Shown here: positions 1 to 8,338 of the stretch, piece after piece
Layout of the letters: each line of letters begins with the position of its first letter
Numbering within the stretch: position 1 is the stretch's first letter
Assembly (NCBI GenBank): GCA_000436035.1
Contig: FR893259.1
Location: 65,636 to 90,299, forward strand
From: Prevotella sp. CAG:732
Lineage (GTDB): Bacteria > Bacteroidota > Bacteroidia > Bacteroidales > Bacteroidaceae
Direction: 5' to 3'
Length of the DNA: 24,664 bases
The notes under the pieces: model-generated
What the model saw: the letters and a program-made list of their open reading frames with translations, nothing else
Database searches by the model: none
Told to the model about the DNA's origin: nothing
Program-made: the position numbers and the translations under genes

Positions 1-462
1 AAGAATGCCGAGATTCGCAAGGCGGTGATGAAGTTCTGCCAGGCTCGTCTTTCTCCTCCATTGATTGGTCAGATAGTAGCAGAGGCTTCTCTCGATGCCC
101 CTGAAGAATACTATCGTGATGTATATGATGAGTATGTAGAGCGCCGTAAGTGCTTGATTGATGGTCTCAACCGCATTCCTGGCGTTTATTCCCCTATCCC
201 TATGGGTGCTTTCTATACGGTAGCCAAGTTGCCTATCGACGACTCAGACAAGTTCTGCCGTTGGTGCTTGGAGGAATTCAACTACGAGGGCGAGACTGTG
301 ATGATGGCTCCAGCCTCTGGTTTCTATACCACCCCAGGCGCAGGTCGCAACCAAGTACGTGTAGCTTACGTCTTGAAGAAGCATGACTTGGAGAGAGCTC
401 TTGTCGTATTGGCAAAGGCACTCGAAGCCTACCCAGGAAGAGTGGAGGACGAAGGACTTTAA
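1..462 (+). CDS. Class I PLP-dependent aminotransferase, C-terminal fragment
   Basis: The frame is open from base 1 to a TAA at 460-462, so only the last 153 residues of a gene that starts outside the window are present. The text matches the C-terminal small domain of fold-type I aspartate-aminotransferase-like enzymes. PIPMGAFYTVAKLP is the usual G-A-F-Y segment after the large domain. NQVRVAYV contains the Arg that in this family binds the substrate alpha-carboxylate. The PLP-binding Lys lies upstream, outside the window. The family transfers an amino group from an amino acid to a 2-oxo acid in the cytoplasm; aspartate or a related dicarboxylic amino acid is the usual substrate, but specificity cannot be read from this fragment. 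A codirectional permease gene follows after a 136-base gap containing AT-rich repeats. A start codon inside the fragment (GTG at 25) is not credible, because family homology continues upstream of it. Confidence 0.85.
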   Translation, partial: KNAEIRKAVMKFCQARLSPPLIGQIVAEASLDAPEEYYRDVYDEYVERRKCLIDGLNRIPGVYSPIPMGAFYTVAKLPIDDSDKFCRWCLEEFNYEGETVMMAPASGFYTTPGAGRNQVRVAYVLKKHDLERALVVLAKALEAYPGRVEDEGL

Positions 463-598
463 TAATTAAGAATTAATAATTAATAATTGATAATTGATAA
501 TTAGACTTACAGAAAGGGCAACTTTACTCAGAACATAGAAGCAAGCCCTAACGGCGTATGCCAATTATGATTTATTAATTATACATTATACATTAATA
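463..598. repeat. AT-rich intergenic repeat region
   Basis: The gap between the aminotransferase and the permease starts with short iterations of AATTAATAATT/GATAATT (461-502) and ends with ATTAATTATACATTATACATTAA-type iterations (about 575-598) running into the permease start. It contains the exact 18-mer AATTAAGAATTAATAATT at 464-481, which recurs at 17587, 17608 and 23239. The middle (503-570) has no recognisable gene or promoter. The role is unknown. Confidence 0.7.
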
Positions 599-1846
599 AT
601 GAATTTTCCTCTTTTTATAGCAAAGAGATTATACAGCGATCAGGGCGACAAACGTAAAGTTTCTCGCCCTGCTATTCATATTGCCGTGGCGGGTGTCGCC
701 ATCGGTCTTACCGTCATGATCATCTCCGTCTGTGTGGTCTTGGGATTCAAGCATACCATCCGTGACAAGGTGATAGGTTTCGGAAGCCATATCCAGGTTG
801 CCGACTTCATGACCCTCCAGCAGATGAACCAATACCCAGTGGTGATGAACGACTCCATGATACAGGTCATCAAGAAAGCGCCGGGTGTGAAACACGTGCA
901 GCGATTCGCCATGAAGGAAGGTATCCTCAAGACTGACGAAGACTTCCTCGGAGTGGGTTTCAAGGGCGTTGGACCGGAATGGGACTCCACCTTCATCCAC
1001 GAGAACATGGTGGAGGGAAGCATTCCTAAGTTTGACGACCAGGCAAGCCACAACAAAATTCTGATTTCCAAGTTGATGGCAGACAAGTTGAGACTGAAGG
1101 CAGGACAGCGCATCTTCGCCTATTTCATCGACCACAACGGTGTTCGCACTCGCCGCTTCACCATCTCCGGCATCTATCAGACCAATCTCAAGAAGTATGA
1201 CGAGGTGATGGTTTATGCCGACCTCTACACCGTCGTCAAACTCAACGGATGGGAAGAGGACCAAGCTAGCGGAGCGGAACTGACCGTGAATGACTTCTAT
1301 CAGTTGCAGACGACGGAAGACTATATCATCAAGAACATCAATAGAACTGTCGATCAATATGGCGAGACCTACAGCAGTGCCACTATCAAGGAACTGAACC
1401 CTCAGATATTTCAATGGCTCAGCCTGATGGACCTCAATGTATGGGTCATTCTTGGTCTAATGCTTGCTGTGGCAGGCGTGACGATGATCAGCGGTTTGCT
1501 CATCATCATCTTGGAACGCACCTCGATGATTGGTGTAATGAAAGCGTTGGGAGCCAGAAACAATACCATTCGCCACACCTTCCTTTGGTTTGCTGCTTTT
1601 ATCATCGGCAAGGGATTGCTCTATGGCAATATCTTGGCATTCGCCATCCTGCTGATACAGAAATACACCGGACTGGTGAAATTGGATGCACAGACGTATT
1701 ACGTGAGCACTGTTCCAATAGAGTTCAATTGGATTTACATCATTGCGCTCAACGTAGCCACCTTGCTCATCAGCGTCTTCATCCTCGTAGCCCCAAGCTA
1801 TCTCATCTCACACATTCATCCTGCAAAGTCTATGAGATACGAATAG
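599..1846 (+). CDS. ABC transporter permease, LolC/LolE-like (FtsX/MacB fold)
   Basis: This 415-residue protein has the layout of LolC/E-type permeases. A short cytoplasmic start contains FIAKRLY. TM1 lies at about residues 26-48 and is followed by a large periplasmic domain (about 50-275). Three more membrane segments lie at about 280-303, 328-350 and 378-403, and the protein ends in HPAKSMRYE. The stretch LERTSMIGVMKALGA after TM2 matches the conserved FtsX-domain loop that couples to the ATPase. In proteobacteria LolCDE extracts lipoproteins from the inner membrane; in Bacteroidota this family is usually a stand-alone permease gene, and its exact substrate here is inferred. No ATPase gene is adjacent. 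The ATG at 599 directly follows an AT-rich stretch with no Shine-Dalgarno sequence, as is common in this phylum. It probably shares a transcript with the aminotransferase, ending at the 1889-1953 hairpin. Confidence 0.82.
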   Translation: MNFPLFIAKRLYSDQGDKRKVSRPAIHIAVAGVAIGLTVMIISVCVVLGFKHTIRDKVIGFGSHIQVADFMTLQQMNQYPVVMNDSMIQVIKKAPGVKHVQRFAMKEGILKTDEDFLGVGFKGVGPEWDSTFIHENMVEGSIPKFDDQASHNKILISKLMADKLRLKAGQRIFAYFIDHNGVRTRRFTISGIYQTNLKKYDEVMVYADLYTVVKLNGWEEDQASGAELTVNDFYQLQTTEDYIIKNINRTVDQYGETYSSATIKELNPQIFQWLSLMDLNVWVILGLMLAVAGVTMISGLLIIILERTSMIGVMKALGARNNTIRHTFLWFAAFIIGKGLLYGNILAFAILLIQKYTGLVKLDAQTYYVSTVPIEFNWIYIIALNVATLLISVFILVAPSYLISHIHPAKSMRYE

Positions 1847-1888
1847 AAGGAGTGTAGCAGAGAATCTTCTTTGAAGAATACAAATACC

Positions 1889-1953
1889 ATATAGTTTTTT
1901 GTCTTATAAGTGTCCTATTCGGGGCAATCTAAGGCAAAAAACTATATTTTTTT
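1889..1953 (+). terminator. Long AU-rich hairpin followed by T tract
   Basis: Bases 1889-1906 pair with 1930-1947 as an 18-bp stem with one G-U pair (ATATAGTTTTTTG against CAAAAAACTATAT, then TCTTA against TAAGG). An inner TGTCC/GGGGCA stem (1911-1915 with 1922-1926) fills most of the loop. A T run (1947-1953) follows. Its position 40 bases after the permease stop and before the ligase promoter suits an intrinsic terminator. The stem is unusually long and AU-rich for that job. Confidence 0.65.
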
Positions 1954-1971
1954 ATGCGTTTCGCAAATTAG

Positions 1972-2037
1972 TGCACATTTTATTTTGTACTGTGCAGAAT
2001 TTGTGGTATCTTTGCACAAAATTTTCTAAATTGTGCA
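1972..2037. promoter_or_regulatory. Two tandem dyads TGCACA-N13-TGTGCA around the promoter
   Basis: TGCACA at 1972-1977 with TGTGCA at 1991-1996, and TGCACA at 2013-2018 with TGTGCA at 2032-2037, form two inverted repeats of identical geometry exactly 41 bases apart. The second is longer (TTGCACAA/TTGTGCAA, 2012-2019 and 2031-2038) and reaches the A of the start codon. The first dyad encloses the -33 box and the second overlaps the 3' end of the -7 box and the expected start site, which is where a repressor would sit. Caveat: TTTGCA is common just after -7 boxes in this phylum, so half of one arm may be promoter consensus. The cognate regulator is unknown. Confidence 0.5.
1984..2014 (+). promoter_or_regulatory. 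Bacteroidota-type promoter for the acyl-CoA ligase pair
   Basis: TTTG at 1984-1987 and TATCTTTG at 2007-2014 are separated by 19 bases, matching the phylum's -33/-7 consensus (TTTG, about 19-21, TAnnTTTG). Transcription would start near 2020, giving a leader under 20 bases before the ATG at 2038. Confidence 0.75.
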
Positions 2038-3705
2038 ATGAATTCAATACCAAGTTTCAACTCGTATATTGAGCAAAGCATCATCAAGAACTGGAACCTT
2101 GATGCGCTCACCGATTACAAGGGCGCCACGTTGCAGTATCACGATGTAGCTAGAAAAATAGAGAAACTTCACATATTGTTCGAGAACAGTGACGTGAAGA
2201 AAGGCGACAAGATTGCTGTATGTGGTAGAAATAGTAGTCAGTGGGCGGCAGCCTTCCTGGCCATCATCACGTATGGTGCAGTTGTCGTACCTATTCAAAA
2301 CGAATTTAAGCCCGAACAAATCCATAACATCGTCAACCATAGCGAGAGTAAGCTTCTTTTTGTTGGTGATGTCGTGGCTACGGAAATCAACACCGATGAA
2401 ATGCCTTCACTTGAAGGTGTCATCTATCTTCCTGATTTTTCTTTGGTTCTCTCTCGTTCAGAGAAGTTGACTTACGCCAGAGAAAACCTCAATGCCATCT
2501 TCGGTCATAAATACCCTAAGTTCTTCAGAGCCGAACACATCCATTATCACGTGGACGACCCTGAGGAATTGGCTATGATCAACTATACCAGTGGTACTAC
2601 GGGGTTCTCCAAGGGCGTGATGCTGCCTTATCGTGCCTTGTGGGGCAACCTCGACTATATGATGGGCAGCATGGCACCAAAGATAGGAAAGAACTGCAAC
2701 ATATTGGTATCGCTGCCGATGGCACACATGTATGGTTTGATGGCGGATGTCATCTTCAACATGGTGCTGGGCAACCATATCTTCTTCCTCACCCGACTTC
2801 CTAGCCCAAGCCTCATCGCACAGGCGTTCACGGAAATCAAGCCAGCCATCATCTTTGCTGTGCCATTGGTGGTCGAGAAGATTGTCAGAAAGAAGATATT
2901 CCCTCTCATTCAGACCAACAAGATGAAGCTCCTTATGAACATGCCAGTCATCAACAAGCGCATTCGTGAGAAGATACGTGAGTTCGTACTCAAGGAGTTT
3001 GGCGGAAACGCATACCAGGTCGTAGTGGGTGGTGCTCCACTCAACAAGGAAATCGAGAATTTCTTCCTCAGCATTGGCTTCCCTATCGCCATGGCATACG
3101 GAACGACTGAGACCGCTCCATTCATCACCTTCGCCAACCAAGACGAATACGTGGCAGGCAGTTGCGGTATCGCTGTGAAGCACATGGCTGTGAAGGTATT
3201 GAGCGACAACCCTGAGATAGTGCCTGGCGAACTCGTATGCCGAGGCATCAACGTGATGAAGGGCTACTACAAGAACCAAGAAGCCACAGACACCGTCATC
3301 GACAAGGACGGATGGTTCCATACAGGCGACCTGGCTACCATCAGCAAGGATGGACATTTCTTCGTGAAGGGACGCAGCAAGAACATGCTCCTGGGACCTA
3401 ATGGACAGAACATCTATCCAGAAGAAATCGAAGACAAGCTCAATTCCATGGCCATGGTCAACGAGAGCATCGTGCTCCAGAAGGGTGACAAACTCGTAGG
3501 ACTGGTACATCCGGATATGGATGAGGCAGAGTCGCTCGGCTTCACCCAGGAAGACATCGAGGCCATCATGGAGCAGAACCGCAAGGCGCTCAACGAACAG
3601 ATGCCTTCCTTCGCCAAACTGTCACGCATCCAACTGCATGACAAGGAATTTGAGAAAACAGCAAAAAAATCAATTAAACGATACCTATATCAGGATGCCA
3701 TCTAA
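2038..3705 (+). CDS. AMP-forming acyl-CoA ligase (long-chain fatty acid type), first paralog
   Basis: This 555-residue cytoplasmic member of the ANL adenylate-forming superfamily activates a carboxylic acid with ATP to an acyl-AMP and then a CoA thioester. The ATP-binding P-loop is Y183-TSGTTGFSKG. The second core motif is AYGTTETAP (353-361). The ribose-binding motif is H428-TGDL with D431, and the hinge motif is VKGRSK (443-448). The C-terminal catalytic Lys region reads EKTAKKSIKR (539-548), where the second copy has Pro at 542. Substrate is inferred as a medium- or long-chain fatty acid from overall resemblance to such ligases. A downstream paralog of almost the same length follows after 59 bases without a terminator, so the two are probably one transcript from the promoter at 1984-2014. 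The ATG at 2038 is the only start compatible with that promoter. Confidence 0.88.
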   Translation: MNSIPSFNSYIEQSIIKNWNLDALTDYKGATLQYHDVARKIEKLHILFENSDVKKGDKIAVCGRNSSQWAAAFLAIITYGAVVVPIQNEFKPEQIHNIVNHSESKLLFVGDVVATEINTDEMPSLEGVIYLPDFSLVLSRSEKLTYARENLNAIFGHKYPKFFRAEHIHYHVDDPEELAMINYTSGTTGFSKGVMLPYRALWGNLDYMMGSMAPKIGKNCNILVSLPMAHMYGLMADVIFNMVLGNHIFFLTRLPSPSLIAQAFTEIKPAIIFAVPLVVEKIVRKKIFPLIQTNKMKLLMNMPVINKRIREKIREFVLKEFGGNAYQVVVGGAPLNKEIENFFLSIGFPIAMAYGTTETAPFITFANQDEYVAGSCGIAVKHMAVKVLSDNPEIVPGELVCRGINVMKGYYKNQEATDTVIDKDGWFHTGDLATISKDGHFFVKGRSKNMLLGPNGQNIYPEEIEDKLNSMAMVNESIVLQKGDKLVGLVHPDMDEAESLGFTQEDIEAIMEQNRKALNEQMPSFAKLSRIQLHDKEFEKTAKKSIKRYLYQDAI

Positions 3706-3764
3706 AGACAAGACGTCTCTAAAAAAAAGCATGCTGACATAGGACTTAGTAAAAGCAAAGAAGT

Positions 3765-5429
3765 ATGGAGATACCTAGCTTTAACGCATTGATCCAAAAG
3801 AGCATCATCGATCATTGGGATTTGGATGCTCTGACCGACTACAAGGGAGCTACCTTGCAGTATCACGATGTGGCTCGCAAAATCGAGAAACTACACATCA
3901 TGTTCGAGAATTCTGGTGTCGTCAAGGGTGACAAGATTGCCCTCTGCGGTCGCAACAGTGCCAACTGGGCAGTAGCATTCCTCGCTACCCTCACCTATGG
4001 TGCCGTAGCCGTACCTATCCTGCATGAGTTCATGCCCGACCAGATACACAACATCGTCAACCACAGCGAGGCAAAGCTTCTCTTCGTGGGTGACGTTGTG
4101 GCTACCCAGATAGATGCCACCAAGATGCCTGACCTAGAGGGTATCATCTACATCCCAGACTACTCGCTCGTCGTATCACGCACCGACAAGTTGACTTACG
4201 CTCGTGAGCACCTCAACGAGATGTTTGGCATCAAGTATCCTAAGTATTTCCGCAAGGAGCACGTCAACTACTACATGGAGCAAAGTCCAGACGAGTTGGC
4301 GCTCATCAACTATACCAGTGGAACCACAGGTTTCTCCAAGGGTGTGATGGTACCTTACCGTGCACTTTGGAGCAATGCTGACTTTGCCGAGGATGTATTG
4401 GGCAAGACCATCAATGCTGGCGACTCAGTCATCAGTATCCTTCCGATGGCTCACATGTATGGTATGGCATTTGAGTTCGTCTTCGAGTTCATCAAGGGTT
4501 GCCATGTCTATTATCTCACTCGCATCCCTAGCCCAGCCATCATCGCCGAGGCATTTGGTCGCATCAAGCCTGCCATCATCATAGCCGTGCCTCTCGTTAT
4601 CGAGAAGATCATTCGCAAGAAGGTGTTCCCTAAGATACAGAACAATCGCATGCGCCTGCTGCTCAACATGCCTGTTATCAGCAAGAAGGTACGCGAGAAG
4701 ATTTGCGAGCAGGTAACCAACGCTTTCGGTGGCAATTTCTATGAGGTCATCATTGGCGGTGCTGCCTTCAACCAAGAGGTGGAGACCTTCCTCCATAGCG
4801 TAGGCTTCAAATATACCGTAGGATATGGAGCCACCGAGTGTGCACCTATCATCTGCTACGAGGATTACAAGCACTTCGTACCGGGCTCTTGCGGCAAGTC
4901 TGCCAAGAACATGATGGTTCGCATCGACAGTCCTGACCCAGAGAATATCCCGGGCGAGATTCTTGCCAAGGGTCCTAACGTGATGCTCGGCTATTACAAG
5001 AATGAGGAGGCTACCAAGACTACCATCGACAAGGACGGATGGTATCACACGGGCGACCTCGGTCTGATGGATGGCGACGGCAACGTCTTCATCAAGGGTC
5101 GTAGCAAGAACATGCTCTTGGGCGCTAATGGACAGAACATCTATCCTGAGGAGATTGAGGACAAGCTGAACTCGCTGGCACTCGTCAATGAGAGCGTAGT
5201 TATACAGAAGGGCGAAAAGCTCATCGGTCTCGTTCATCCAGACTTCGATGAAGCACAATCCCTCAACCTTGGCAGAAAGGAATTGGAGGACATCATGGAG
5301 CAAAACCGTGTGGAACTCAACAGCATGATACCAGCCTACAGCAAGGTATCAGAGATTCGCATCCATGATGAGGAATTTGAGAAGACTCCAAAGAAGAGTA
5401 TCAAACGCTTCCTCTACACGGCGGAGTAA
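3765..5429 (+). CDS. AMP-forming acyl-CoA ligase, second tandem paralog
   Basis: This 554-residue protein is a paralog of the gene at 2038. From the P-loop (Y183-TSGTTGFSKG) to the C-terminal EKTPKKSIKR (539-548) the two align without gaps. They share an identical run of 26 residues near the N-terminus (20-45 here, 21-46 in the first copy). Adenylation motifs are intact: GYGATECAP (353-361), HTGDL, IKGRSKN, and the canonical TPKKSIKR end with the catalytic Lys region. The two differ most at about 199-240 and 340-400, segments expected to shape the acyl pocket, so different chain-length or substrate preference is plausible (inference). Nucleotides differ at many synonymous sites even where the protein is identical, so the duplication is not recent. 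It is closed by a bidirectional terminator at 5457-5499. Confidence 0.88.
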   Translation: MEIPSFNALIQKSIIDHWDLDALTDYKGATLQYHDVARKIEKLHIMFENSGVVKGDKIALCGRNSANWAVAFLATLTYGAVAVPILHEFMPDQIHNIVNHSEAKLLFVGDVVATQIDATKMPDLEGIIYIPDYSLVVSRTDKLTYAREHLNEMFGIKYPKYFRKEHVNYYMEQSPDELALINYTSGTTGFSKGVMVPYRALWSNADFAEDVLGKTINAGDSVISILPMAHMYGMAFEFVFEFIKGCHVYYLTRIPSPAIIAEAFGRIKPAIIIAVPLVIEKIIRKKVFPKIQNNRMRLLLNMPVISKKVREKICEQVTNAFGGNFYEVIIGGAAFNQEVETFLHSVGFKYTVGYGATECAPIICYEDYKHFVPGSCGKSAKNMMVRIDSPDPENIPGEILAKGPNVMLGYYKNEEATKTTIDKDGWYHTGDLGLMDGDGNVFIKGRSKNMLLGANGQNIYPEEIEDKLNSLALVNESVVIQKGEKLIGLVHPDFDEAQSLNLGRKELEDIMEQNRVELNSMIPAYSKVSEIRIHDEEFEKTPKKSIKRFLYTAE

Positions 5430-5456
5430 AGTTAAGTGAAGAACGAAGAGTGAAGG

Positions 5457-5499
5457 AAAAAGGGCAATCAATTGGATAAACCAACTGATTGCCCTTTTT
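5457..5499. terminator. Bidirectional intrinsic terminator between convergent genes
   Basis: GGGCAATCA (5462-5470) pairs with TGATTGCCC (5486-5494). After one A-C mismatch TTGG pairs with CCAA around the loop ATAAA. An A run precedes and a T run follows, so it can stop both the rightward ligase transcript and the leftward regulator transcript. Confidence 0.85.
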
Positions 5500-5517
5500 A
5501 TGTAACGAATTTTTCTT

Positions 5518-6117
5518 TTATATGAGAACTCCCGAACGGATGCGAGACAAAGTCTCTGGCGTCATCTGCAAGTAATTGGCGATATACGTGAGCGGCGCAC
5601 GAAGCACCACTTGCGGATTCAAGTCGCAGAGACGTTTGTATCTGTTAGGAGCCGATTCAAAGCGAACGAGGTCGGCATGAATCTGAGATTGTATCAAACT
5701 CTCCTCCAATATCTTACGATAAAGCATCTGAATATTGACGTTGCGCATCGCAGCCGCCTCCAGACGAGCCTTCGGCAACGCATAGACCAATGTTGGTTCC
5801 AATGCCTCCACTTGCAAACGAGTAGGTTCCTCCTTGAACAAGCTCTCTATGCACATGAATATCGAGTGATCGACGCCCAAGTGCTCGGTCACTTCCTTAC
5901 CATTCTTGAAATAGAACTGGCGTATCAAGCCTCGCTCTATATAAGAGATGTTACGGCATATCTCCCCTTCCTGCAAAATCTTTTCGCCCTTACCATACTT
6001 GATAGGTACCAAAAGACTTTCCAAGACATCCAACTCCTCATGAGTCATCGTACTGTACTTACGGGCGAGCTCTCTTGCGATGTCTCGCGTCAGGGGCATG
6101 TTCTTAAATTCTGGCAT
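5518..6117 (-). CDS. Crp/Fnr-family transcriptional regulator
   Basis: This 199-residue protein has an N-terminal cyclic-nucleotide-binding-type beta barrel (about 30-120, with LVPIKYGKGEKILQEGE and FKNGKEVTEHLG). A dimerisation helix and a short winged-helix DNA-binding end follow (APLTYIANYLQMTPETLSRI, about 174-193). The length and abrupt end after the recognition helix are usual for the roughly 190-residue Bacteroidota branch. Its ligand is unknown; the barrel lacks an obvious cAMP-binding signature. The start at 6117 is supported by AAGGAGGA on the minus strand (6126-6133), an unusually strong Shine-Dalgarno sequence for this window. It lies 69 bases downstream of lepA on the same strand and converges on the acyl-CoA ligases. 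No link to their promoter dyads can be shown from sequence. Confidence 0.85.
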   Translation of the reverse strand: MPEFKNMPLTRDIARELARKYSTMTHEELDVLESLLVPIKYGKGEKILQEGEICRNISYIERGLIRQFYFKNGKEVTEHLGVDHSIFMCIESLFKEEPTRLQVEALEPTLVYALPKARLEAAAMRNVNIQMLYRKILEESLIQSQIHADLVRFESAPNRYKRLCDLNPQVVLRAPLTYIANYLQMTPETLSRIRSGVLI

Positions 6118-6125
6118 TTTGCATA

Positions 6126-6133
6126 TCCTCCTT
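6126..6133 (-). promoter_or_regulatory. Strong Shine-Dalgarno site of the Crp/Fnr gene
   Basis: On the minus strand the bases read AAGGAGGA about 9 bases before the ATG at 6117. Most genes in this window lack such a site. It fixes the start and suggests the regulator can be translated efficiently from a read-through lepA transcript. Confidence 0.6.
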
Positions 6134-6186
6134 TTTTATATCCCCCAGGTGAATAAACAGATGAGGGAAGGTTATTGATTTGTTTG

Positions 6187-7980
6187 TTAGTCGAGTTTGA
6201 GCACGGCAAGGAATGCCTTCTGAGGCACCTCCACATTACCGATTTGCTTCATACGTTTCTTACCCTTCTTCTGTTTCTCCAACAGTTTGCGTTTACGGCT
6301 CACGTCACCACCATAACACTTCGCAGTTACGTCCTTACGCACCTGCTTGATGGTCTCACGAGCCACAATCTTGGCTCCGATAGCTGCCTGGATGGCGATG
6401 TCGAACTGCTGACGTGGAATCAAGTCCTTCAACTTCTCGCACATTCTGCGACCGAAGGTCACGGCATTGTCACGATGGGTCAAGGTAGATAGGGCATCCA
6501 CTGGCTCACCATTGAGCAAGATGTCGAGTTTCACAAGGTCAGAATGACGGAAACAGTCGATATGATAATCAAACGAAGCGTAACCCTTGGAGATACTCTT
6601 CAGTTTGTCGTAGAAGTCAATCACAATCTCACCGAGAGGCAACATGAAGTGGAGTTCCACACGATTACCACTCACATATTCCTGGTTGATGAGTTCGCCT
6701 CGCTTGTCCAAGCAAAGCTTCATGATAGGACCAATATAGTCGGTAGCAGTAATGATGGTAGCACGGATGTATGGCTCCTCAATATGATCGATCATCGTAG
6801 GGTCTGGCAATCCCGAAGGATTGTGTACTTCCTTCTCTCCACCCTGCTTGTCATATACCATATAGGATACGTTAGGAACGGTGGTGATGACGTCCATATT
6901 AAACTCTCGGTCGAGACGTTCCTGCACAATCTCCATGTGAAGCAAACCCAAGAAACCACATCGGAAGCCGAAGCCCAAAGCCACAGAACTCTCTGGCGAG
7001 AAAGTAAGGGATGCATCGTTGAGTTGCAATTTCTCCAGCGATGCACGCAAGTTCTCGTAATCGCTAGGGTCGATAGGATAAACACCGGCAAACACCATCG
7101 GCTTCACCTCTTGGAATCCAGCGATAGCTTGTTCACAAGGACGGGCGATATGCGTGATAGTATCTCCCACCTTCACCTCGGTAGCATTCTTGATACCAGA
7201 GATGATGTAACCTACCTCACCGGTGGAGAGCTCGTTGCGTGGTATCATATCCATCTTCAGCACGCCTACCTCATCAGCATCATATTCCATGCCAGTGTTG
7301 AAGAACTTCACCTTATCACCCTTGCGGATGGTACCATTCTCTATCTTGAAGTAAGCAATGATACCACGGAAGGAGTTGAACACGGAGTCGAAGATCAAGG
7401 CTTGCAATGGAGCCTTTGGGTCGCCCTCCGGATGGGGAATACGATTGACCACAGCCTCCAAGACATCTTCTACGCCCTCACCGGTCTTACCCGAAGCACG
7501 AAGGATGTCCTCATGCTTGCAACCGATGAGATCAACAATTTCGTCCTCTACCTCTTCAGGCATAGCAGAAGGCATGTCTATCTTGTTGATAACAGGAATG
7601 ATTTCCAAGTCGTGCTCGATAGCCATGTAGAGGTTGGAGATGGTTTGCGCCTGCACACCTTGGGTAGCATCCACGACCAAGAGCGCTCCCTCGCAAGCTG
7701 CGATGGAACGTGAAACCTCGTAAGAGAAATCGACGTGTCCCGGAGTATCAATGAGGTTGAGGATATAGGTTTGCCCATCCTTTGCCTTGTACTCCATCTG
7801 GATTGCGTGGCTCTTGATGGTGATACCACGCTCACGTTCTAGGTCCATGTCGTCTAGCATCTGACCCTCAGTGATCTTGATGGTCTGAGTTTTCTCCAAC
7901 AATCGGTCTGCCAAGGTACTTTTACCATGGTCAATATGTGCGATAATGCAAAAATTTCGTATCTTGTTTATATTCTCCAT
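6187..7980 (-). CDS. lepA: Elongation factor 4 (LepA), translational GTPase
   Basis: This 597-residue ribosome-binding GTPase of the EF-G family acts on stalled or stressed ribosomes and in initiation-complex or ribosome maturation. GTPase motifs are intact: G1 HIDHGKST (15-22), switch I RGITIKS (51-57), G3 DTPGH (78-82) and G4 NKID (132-135). EF-G-like domains II, III and V follow. The LepA-specific C-terminal domain ends with VTAKCYGGDVSRKRKLLEKQ, KKGKKRMKQIG and VPQKAFLAVLKLD. The frame stays open to a TTG at 8007, but the ATG at 7980 is chosen because it gives the family's standard N-terminus and follows an AAGGAAG sequence, and because the TTG lies inside the promoter's -7 region. A consensus promoter sits at 8005-8036. 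It may be cotranscribed with the Crp/Fnr gene. Confidence 0.97.
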   Translation of the reverse strand: MENINKIRNFCIIAHIDHGKSTLADRLLEKTQTIKITEGQMLDDMDLERERGITIKSHAIQMEYKAKDGQTYILNLIDTPGHVDFSYEVSRSIAACEGALLVVDATQGVQAQTISNLYMAIEHDLEIIPVINKIDMPSAMPEEVEDEIVDLIGCKHEDILRASGKTGEGVEDVLEAVVNRIPHPEGDPKAPLQALIFDSVFNSFRGIIAYFKIENGTIRKGDKVKFFNTGMEYDADEVGVLKMDMIPRNELSTGEVGYIISGIKNATEVKVGDTITHIARPCEQAIAGFQEVKPMVFAGVYPIDPSDYENLRASLEKLQLNDASLTFSPESSVALGFGFRCGFLGLLHMEIVQERLDREFNMDVITTVPNVSYMVYDKQGGEKEVHNPSGLPDPTMIDHIEEPYIRATIITATDYIGPIMKLCLDKRGELINQEYVSGNRVELHFMLPLGEIVIDFYDKLKSISKGYASFDYHIDCFRHSDLVKLDILLNGEPVDALSTLTHRDNAVTFGRRMCEKLKDLIPRQQFDIAIQAAIGAKIVARETIKQVRKDVTAKCYGGDVSRKRKLLEKQKKGKKRMKQIGNVEVPQKAFLAVLKLD

Positions 7981-8004
7981 ATAATATTTCTTCCTTATAA
8001 AGTG

Positions 8005-8036
8005 CAAAATTACCTTATTTTTAGCAAATTACCAAA
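8005..8036 (-). promoter_or_regulatory. lepA promoter
   Basis: On the minus strand TTTG (8036-8033) and TAATTTTG (8012-8005) are spaced by 20 bases, matching the Bacteroidota consensus. Transcription would begin a few bases downstream, leaving a leader of about 20 bases before the ATG at 7980. Confidence 0.75.
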
Positions 8037-8338
8037 TTTTTGGGTAAGATTTTGCCTTCTATTGTACATTTTCATATGAAAAGAAAGTTCTTCACTATGA
8101 TGACGATATTTCATAATATACCATTTTAGAAACGATTTTCTATCATGAAGCTATGCTCATTTATCCATTCTCAATTCTCTTTTTCATTTCCAACAAAAAA
8201 AACTATTCTTGATTTTGGAATGGAGAATTAACCTATATTTAATGGTCAAACAACAAAACATATTTAGTTTAATAACTCTATATACATAAAAAGCATACTC
8301 TACGAGACTCGTCTTGAAATTGATTATGCATTGTTACA

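Noticed and set aside
1972..2037. Dyads considered as Crp/Fnr sites for the nearby regulator at 5518
   Set aside because: Classical sites are TGTGA-N6-TCACA or TTGAT-N4-ATCAA; the 13-base spacing and arm sequence do not fit, so no link is claimed.
2458..3510. 350-residue minus-strand frame inside the first ligase, with a similar one at 4425-5303 inside the second
   Set aside because: Both are shadows of paralogous coding sequence; their similarity to each other only mirrors the paralogy.
6544..7713. 389-residue plus-strand frame antisense to lepA
   Set aside because: lepA is unambiguous on the other strand; no start context, promoter or domain supports the antisense frame.
7981..8007. Nine-residue N-terminal extension of LepA from a TTG
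   Set aside because: The TTG falls inside the promoter -7 region and the ATG at 7980 gives the standard LepA N-terminus.
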